NCBI RefSeq assembly: GCF_021631985.1
Contig: NZ_CP070225.1
Coordinates: forward strand, 2,480,001-2,544,000
Direction of reading: 5' to 3'
Source of the DNA: Sandaracinus amylolyticus
GTDB lineage: Bacteria > Myxococcota_A > Polyangia > Polyangiales > Sandaracinaceae
Length of the DNA: 64,000 nucleotides
Below the pieces are notes generated by a model. The model was given only the letters and a program-made list of their open reading frames with translations, ran no database searches and was not told the DNA's origin. This document shows positions 59,287-64,000 of this stretch, piece by piece. The position numbers and the translations under genes are program-made. Every line of letters begins with the position of its first letter. Position 1 is the stretch's first letter.

Positions 59287-60333
59287 CTACGGATTCTGTA
59301 GCGCTCGCAGCGCCTCGGTCGCGCGGGGACTGCCGGGCCTCCGGCGCAGCGCTTCCTCGAACGCGCGTCGCGCTTCGTGTCGCTGGCCCGCGGCGGCGAG
59401 GGCCTGGCCGAGCACGATCGCGGGCTCGGCGTCGTTGGGCGCGGCGAGCTCGAGCGCTTCGCGCGCCGCAGTGATCCCGCCTTCGCGATCGCCCGCCTCG
59501 AGGCGGGCGCGTGCGAGCTCGAGGCGGACCTCGCCGCTCGTCGGGAGCTGACGCGCGACGCTCTCCAGCGTGCGCGCCGCGGCCGGAGCGTCGCCCGCGG
59601 CCATGCGCGCCCCCGCGACGTCGCGCAGCGCATCGAGATCGCCGGGACGGCGCGCGACGACCGCCTCGAAGAGCGTGACCGCTTCGGTCGCGCGGCCCTG
59701 CGCGAGCGCGAGCGCCGCGAGCTCGGCGAGCACCTCGGTGTCCTGCGGCATCGCGCGGCGCGCGGCCTCGAGCGCACGCCGCGCGCCCTCGAGATCGTCG
59801 CGACGGATCGCGAGCGCCGCGAGGCGGCGCAGTACGCTGGCCGCACTCTCGTCCTGCAATCCCGCGTCGCGCGTGATCCCGTCGATCGCCACCGCATGAC
59901 CCTCGGCGATCGCTGCGGCCCACCAGCGCATCGCGCTCGCGCGCCTCTGCGCCGCGGGATCGGTCGGCGCTCCCGCGAGCCACGCTTCGAGCACGCGGCG
60001 CGCCTCGCTCGCATCCCGCTGCATCGCGGCGCCGGGCGCGGCGACCTGCTCGTCCACCTGATCGGGCAGGAGCAGCTCCGCGAGCCGGAGCGGTGCGCGC
60101 GCATCGCTGGGATCGGCCGCGATCGCCCGCCGCAACGGCCCGAGCGCACGCGCCGGCCGCCCTGCGCTCACCGCGCGCTCCGCCTGCGCGAGCAGCGCCT
60201 CCACGCGCGCCGTGCGGGCCCTCTCTCGCGCGCCCTGGGCCGCGGCGGGAGCGCTGGACACCCACAGCAACATCCCTAGAACTAGCGCCCCCGCCCGGAG
60301 CGACGCTCCGGCCCACCGTCGGCGAAGAGCCAC
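59287..60333 (-). CDS. Exported TPR protein
   Basis: GTG 60333 is preferred; GTG 60369 in frame would overlap the start of the divergent uvrA. The 348-residue product has a signal peptide (LRAGALVLGMLLWVSSAPAA) and about eight TPR-like helical pairs, for example VEALLAQAERAVSAGRPARA, RRDDLEGARRALEAARRAMP and AGDREGGITAAREALELAAP. It probably scaffolds a complex in the periplasm or at the outer membrane. Its partner is unknown. It converges on the bat operon and is divergent from uvrA, with 23 bp between starts. Confidence 0.75.
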   Translation of the reverse strand: MALRRRWAGASLRAGALVLGMLLWVSSAPAAAQGARERARTARVEALLAQAERAVSAGRPARALGPLRRAIAADPSDARAPLRLAELLLPDQVDEQVAAPGAAMQRDASEARRVLEAWLAGAPTDPAAQRRASAMRWWAAAIAEGHAVAIDGITRDAGLQDESAASVLRRLAALAIRRDDLEGARRALEAARRAMPQDTEVLAELAALALAQGRATEAVTLFEAVVARRPGDLDALRDVAGARMAAGDAPAAARTLESVARQLPTSGEVRLELARARLEAGDREGGITAAREALELAAPNDAEPAIVLGQALAAAGQRHEARRAFEEALRRRPGSPRATEALRALQNP

Positions 60334-60356
60334 GCGAAACGAGATAGCAGCCCCCG

Positions 60357-63300
60357 ATGCGCTCGACACGTCTCCGCGGCGCTCGCACCCACAACCTGCG
60401 CGCGCTCGATCTCGACCTCGAGCCCGGCACGCTCGTCGCCATCGCGGGCCCGTCGGGCGCCGGCAAGTCCTCGCTCGCGTTCGGCACGCTCTACGCCGAG
60501 GGCCAGCGTCGCTACGTCGAGAGCTTCAGCGCGTACGCGCGACAGTTCCTCGAGCGCCTCGCGCGCCCGCCGGTCGATCGCCTCGAGCCGGTCGCGGCGG
60601 GCATCGCGGTGGATCGCCAGGCGCCGGTGCGCACCAGTCGCTCGACCGTCGGCACGATGACCGAGGTCGCCGACTACGCGAAGAGCCTGTGGGCGCGCGC
60701 GGCGCAGCTGCACTGTCGTCAGTGCGGCGAGCGCGTGATCCGCGACGAGCCCGAAGCGATCGCCGACGCGCTGCTCGCGTCGCACGCGGGCGCGAAGCTG
60801 CTCGTCACGTACCCGGTGCCGGTGCGCGACGCCGAGGGCTTCCTCGGCGTGCGCGAGATGCTCGCGGGCGCGGGCTATCGGCGCGTGCTGATCGACGGCG
60901 CGGTGCGCGATCTCGACGAGGTGCGCCCGAGCGACGTGCTCGGCGACGAGGTGATCGCGGCCGCGCCGAAGAAGAAGGTCGCGAAGAAGAAGGCGACCAA
61001 GAAGAAGGCCGCCCCCGAGCCGGAGCCCGCGCTGCGCACGGTGGAGGTCGTCGCGGATCGCACCGTGCTGCGCGAGGAAGAGCGCGGCCGCATCGTCGAG
61101 GCGCTCGAGGCCGCGATGACGCGCGGGCATGGTCGCGCCGCAGCGGTGATCGGCAGCGAGGTGCATCGCTACTCGCGCGCGCTGCACTGTGCGCGCTGTG
61201 ACATCGGGTATCGCGACGCGACGCCGGGGCTCTTCTCGTTCAACAGCGCGGTCGGCGCGTGCGAGTCGTGTCGCGGCTTCGGCCGCGTGATCGGCGTCGA
61301 TTGGGCGAAGGTCCTGCCCGATCCGAAGAAGACGCTCGGCGGTGGTGCGATCGCGCCGTGGGGCGGCAAGTCGACGGCGTGGGAGCGCCGCGCCCTCGCG
61401 AAGCACGCGGTCGCGGCCGGCGTGCCGCTCGACGTGCCGATCGCGCAGCTCACCGAGGCGCAGCGCGAGTGGCTCATGGAGGGCGACGAGCTCGGCTATC
61501 CGCGTGGCTGGTTCGGCCTGCGCGGGTGGTTCGGATGGCTCGAGTCGCGCGCCTACAAGATGCACGTGCGCGTGCTGCTCTCGCGCTACCGCAGCTACGA
61601 GGACTGCACCGCGTGCGGCGGCGCGCGCCTCAAGCCCGACGCGCTGCTCTGGAAGATCGACGGGCGGTCGATCGCGGAGATGTTCGCGATGCCCGCTTCG
61701 GACGCGCGGGTGTTCCTCGATCGCGTCGAGCCGGTGATCGAGGTCGACGCGGCGACGCTCCTGCTCCTGCGCGAGTGTCGTGATCGACTGCGCACGCTCG
61801 AGGACGTCGGGCTCGGCTATCTGCAGCTCGATCGCGCGTCGCGCACGCTGAGCGGCGGTGAGTCGCAGCGCGTGTCGCTGACGAGCGCGCTCTCGGCGTC
61901 GCTCACCGGCGCGATGTTCGTGCTCGACGAGCCGACGGTCGGTCTGCATCCGAGCGACGTCCGCAAGCTCTCGCGCGTCGTCGAGCGGCTCGCGGAGGAC
62001 GACAACCTCGTGCTCGTCGTGGAGCACGATCCCGACGTGATCCGCGCCGCGGATCGCGTCATCGAGCTCGGCCCCGGCGCGGGCGAGCACGGCGGTGCGA
62101 TCGTGTTCGACGGAACGCCCGACCTGCTCGCGCAGGGCGACACCGCGACCGCGCACGCGCTGCGCGAGGACGCGCGCGTCGTTCGTGATCGACGCATCAC
62201 GCCGAGCTGGCTCGTGCTGCGCGGCGCGCGCGGCCACAACCTCCAGCAGGTCGAGCTGCGCATCCCGGTCGGCGCGATGACGTGCGTCACCGGGCCGAGC
62301 GGCTCGGGCAAGAGCAGCTTGGTGCTCGAGACGCTCGTGCCCGCGGTGCAGCGCGCGCTCGGCGTGCCCGGCGTGCACCAGCCGCTCGAACACGACGCGC
62401 TCGAGGGCGCGGCGCTGGTCTCGAGCGTCGTGCACGTCGATCAGTCCCCGCTCGGTCGCACCTCGCGCGGCAACGCGGCGACGTACCTCGGCGCGTGGGA
62501 CGTGATCCGGAAGCGGTTCGCGCGCGAGCCGATTGCGAAGGAGCGCGGCTACACCGACGGGTTCTTCTCGTTCAACGTCGAAGGCGGACGCTGCGAGACC
62601 TGCCGCGGCGACGGCGCCGAGACCGTGGAGATGCAGTTCCTCGCGGACGTGACGTTCTCGTGCCCCGACTGCAGCGGACGTCGCTTCGTGGGGCCGGTGC
62701 TCGACGTCGTGCATCGCGGCATGACGGTCGCGGACGTGCTCGAGCTCACCGCGAACGAAGCGGCGGAGCGCTTCGCGGGCGACGCGTCGGTGAGCGAGCG
62801 GCTGCGTCCCATGATCGACGTCGGGCTCGGCTATCTGAAGCTCGGCCAGTCGCTCAACACGCTGAGCGGCGGCGAGGCGCAGCGCCTGAAGCTCGCGCTC
62901 GCGCTCGCGGAGACCCCGCCGGGCGCGCTCGTGGTGCTCGACGAGCCGACCGCGGGATTGCACGCGAAGGACGTCGAGCCGCTGATGCAGGTGCTCGATC
63001 GCCTGGTCGCGCGCGGCGACACGGTGGTGGTCGTCGAGCACGACATGCGCGTCGCGGCGCGCGCCGATCGTGTGATCGATCTCGGCCCCGGCGCGGGCAA
63101 CGAGGGCGGTCGCATCGTGGCCGCGGGCACGCCCGAGGAGGTCGCCAACGTCGAGGGATCGCGCACCGCGGAGTTCCTCGCGCGCGCCCTGGGGCGCGGC
63201 GCTCCCGAGAAGGTCTCGAGGACGCGCACCACCAAGAGCACGAGCACCGACGCGCGAGTCATCGAGGTGGTGAACGCGCACGAGCACAACCTGCGCAACG

Positions 63301-64000
63301 TCTCGGTGCGCTTCCCGCGCGAGAAGCTGGTCGCGGTCACCGGGCCGAGCGGCTCGGGCAAGTCGACGCTCGCGTTCGACGTGGTGTTCGCGGAAGGGCA
63401 GCGGCGTTATCTCGAGACGCTCTCGCCCTACGCGCGTCAGTACCTGCCGCAGCTCCCGCGGCCCGCGGTCGATCGCGTCGTCGGCGTGCCGCCGACGGTC
63501 TCGGTCGAGCAGCGCATCACCCGCGGCGGCGCGAACTCGACGGTCGCGACGGTCACCGAGGTCGCGCACTACCTGCGCCTGCTCTGGGCCCGCGCCGGGC
63601 TGCTGCACTGCACCGAGTGCGAGGTGCCGATCGCGGCGCGCGCGCCCGGTCTCCTCACCGAGGACGTGCTCGCGCGCTTCGGCGCGAAGGCCGAGATCAC
63701 CGTGCTCGCGCCGATCGTGCGCGGCCGCAAGGGCCATCACCGCGAGCTGCTCGGTCAGATGCGCGACAAGGGCTTCACCGAGGCGCGCATCGATGGAGTC
63801 CTCCGTACGCTCGAGCCCGGCCTCTCGCTCGCGCGCTTCGTCGAGCACGAGGTCGACGTCGTCGTCGATCGTGCGAAGGGCGATCGCGCGAAGCTCGAGG
63901 CCGCGCTGCGTCGCGCCGCGGAGCTCGGCGAGGGCAGCGTGCGCGTGCTCGCGGCGGGCGAGGATCTGCTGCTCTCGACGAAGCGCGCCTGTCCGAGCTG
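60357..64000 (+). CDS. uvrA: Tandem-duplicated UvrA (fused dimer), C-terminus beyond window
   Basis: ATG 60357 opens a frame that reaches the window end (1,214 codons visible). The first UvrA unit has Walker [14 protein letters not shown] (about 31), a zinc Cys pair [26 protein letters not shown], signature [12 protein letters not shown] (about 497), second Walker [13 protein letters not shown] (about 645), [26 protein letters not shown] and signature [13 protein letters not shown] (about 835). After a Ser/Thr-rich linker a third ATPase begins: [15 protein letters not shown], Walker [14 protein letters not shown] (about 995) and [19 protein letters not shown], repeating the start of the first unit. 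So two UvrA chains are joined. A Lys-rich insertion (about 203-216, [11 protein letters not shown]) is also unusual. Confidence 0.85.
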   Translation, partial: MRSTRLRGARTHNLRALDLDLEPGTLVAIAGPSGAGKSSLAFGTLYAEGQRRYVESFSAYARQFLERLARPPVDRLEPVAAGIAVDRQAPVRTSRSTVGTMTEVADYAKSLWARAAQLHCRQCGERVIRDEPEAIADALLASHAGAKLLVTYPVPVRDAEGFLGVREMLAGAGYRRVLIDGAVRDLDEVRPSDVLGDEVIAAAPKKKVAKKKATKKKAAPEPEPALRTVEVVADRTVLREEERGRIVEALEAAMTRGHGRAAAVIGSEVHRYSRALHCARCDIGYRDATPGLFSFNSAVGACESCRGFGRVIGVDWAKVLPDPKKTLGGGAIAPWGGKSTAWERRALAKHAVAAGVPLDVPIAQLTEAQREWLMEGDELGYPRGWFGLRGWFGWLESRAYKMHVRVLLSRYRSYEDCTACGGARLKPDALLWKIDGRSIAEMFAMPASDARVFLDRVEPVIEVDAATLLLLRECRDRLRTLEDVGLGYLQLDRASRTLSGGESQRVSLTSALSASLTGAMFVLDEPTVGLHPSDVRKLSRVVERLAEDDNLVLVVEHDPDVIRAADRVIELGPGAGEHGGAIVFDGTPDLLAQGDTATAHALREDARVVRDRRITPSWLVLRGARGHNLQQVELRIPVGAMTCVTGPSGSGKSSLVLETLVPAVQRALGVPGVHQPLEHDALEGAALVSSVVHVDQSPLGRTSRGNAATYLGAWDVIRKRFAREPIAKERGYTDGFFSFNVEGGRCETCRGDGAETVEMQFLADVTFSCPDCSGRRFVGPVLDVVHRGMTVADVLELTANEAAERFAGDASVSERLRPMIDVGLGYLKLGQSLNTLSGGEAQRLKLALALAETPPGALVVLDEPTAGLHAKDVEPLMQVLDRLVARGDTVVVVEHDMRVAARADRVIDLGPGAGNEGGRIVAAGTPEEVANVEGSRTAEFLARALGRGAPEKVSRTRTTKSTSTDARVIEVVNAHEHNLRNVSVRFPREKLVAVTGPSGSGKSTLAFDVVFAEGQRRYLETLSPYARQYLPQLPRPAVDRVVGVPPTVSVEQRITRGGANSTVATVTEVAHYLRLLWARAGLLHCTECEVPIAARAPGLLTEDVLARFGAKAEITVLAPIVRGRKGHHRELLGQMRDKGFTEARIDGVLRTLEPGLSLARFVEHEVDVVVDRAKGDRAKLEAALRRAAELGEGSVRVLAAGEDLLLSTKRACPS

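Noticed and set aside
1-64000. tRNA, rRNA, insertion sequences, phage or biosynthetic gene clusters
   Set aside because: I looked for cloverleaf-like, transposase, integrase, capsid, and polyketide or peptide synthetase signatures and saw none. A tRNA search program could still find one that I missed by eye.

Overview
The window is a very GC-rich, gene-dense bacterial chromosome segment. Most third codon positions are G or C, GTG and TTG starts are frequent, and genes overlap by 4 nt (ATGA/GTGA). Several features point to a myxobacterium (Myxococcota), most like the Sandaracinus group: eukaryotic-like Ser/Thr kinases with PEGA-like or TPR tails, a large FHA protein, about ten predicted lipoproteins with Asp/Ala/Gly-rich or Cys-rich regions, and CDDGDACT-type Cys motifs. 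The lineage is an inference. I saw no rRNA, tRNA, CRISPR array, insertion sequence, phage gene or biosynthetic gene cluster, and no gene-free gap above 300 bases.

Layout. 1-2820 (minus): an acyl-CoA dehydrogenase, a BtpA-family protein and a truncated GAF protein. 2944-4888 (plus): a membrane protein, a lipoprotein and PhoU. 4906-5143: a tandem hairpin repeat between converging stop codons. 5144-8978 (minus): two CPA2/Kef-type antiporters. 9039-11137 (plus): a GNAT acetyltransferase, a fold-type III PLP enzyme and a lipoprotein. 11138-14052 (minus): a PafA-like phosphatase and a sugar-lactone-type oxidoreductase. 14213-15202: an epimerase. 15216-20993 (minus): a lipoprotein, a pseudouridine synthase/methyltransferase fusion, a HelD-like motor and a thioesterase. 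21107-32210: argJ, a Ser/Thr kinase, an FHA protein, a large lipoprotein, a response regulator, a cytochrome c lipoprotein and a methionine-synthesis fusion enzyme. 32254-35454: two alpha/beta hydrolases, a frameshifted quinone oxidoreductase and a small membrane protein. 35462-39091: two lipoproteins flanking a pseudokinase-winged-helix regulator. 39082-43772: unknown proteins, a LolA-like lipoprotein, an orphan OppDF ATPase pair and a degenerate receiver. 43859-49627: a lipoprotein hydrolase, a TPR protein, a Cys-rich lipoprotein and two converging kinases. 49737-59222: a complete moxR/bat operon of eight genes. 59287-64000: a TPR protein and a tandem-duplicated UvrA that runs off the window.

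The most interesting locus is 35462-39091. A protein that looks like a kinase but lacks the catalytic motifs is joined to an OmpR-type DNA-binding domain. The intergenic regions on both sides of it carry the same 10-bp-spaced CTTAC direct repeat, 38 to 40 bp from candidate -10 boxes. I propose a small self-contained regulon with two envelope lipoproteins as targets. Second is a hairpin repeat family (4906-5143 and 43294-43379) whose copies fill the gap between converging stop codons and show compensatory stem changes. Other points of note are the tandem UvrA, the pseudouridine synthase/methyltransferase fusion, a one-base frameshift near 34865 and a receiver with Glu in place of the phospho-Asp.
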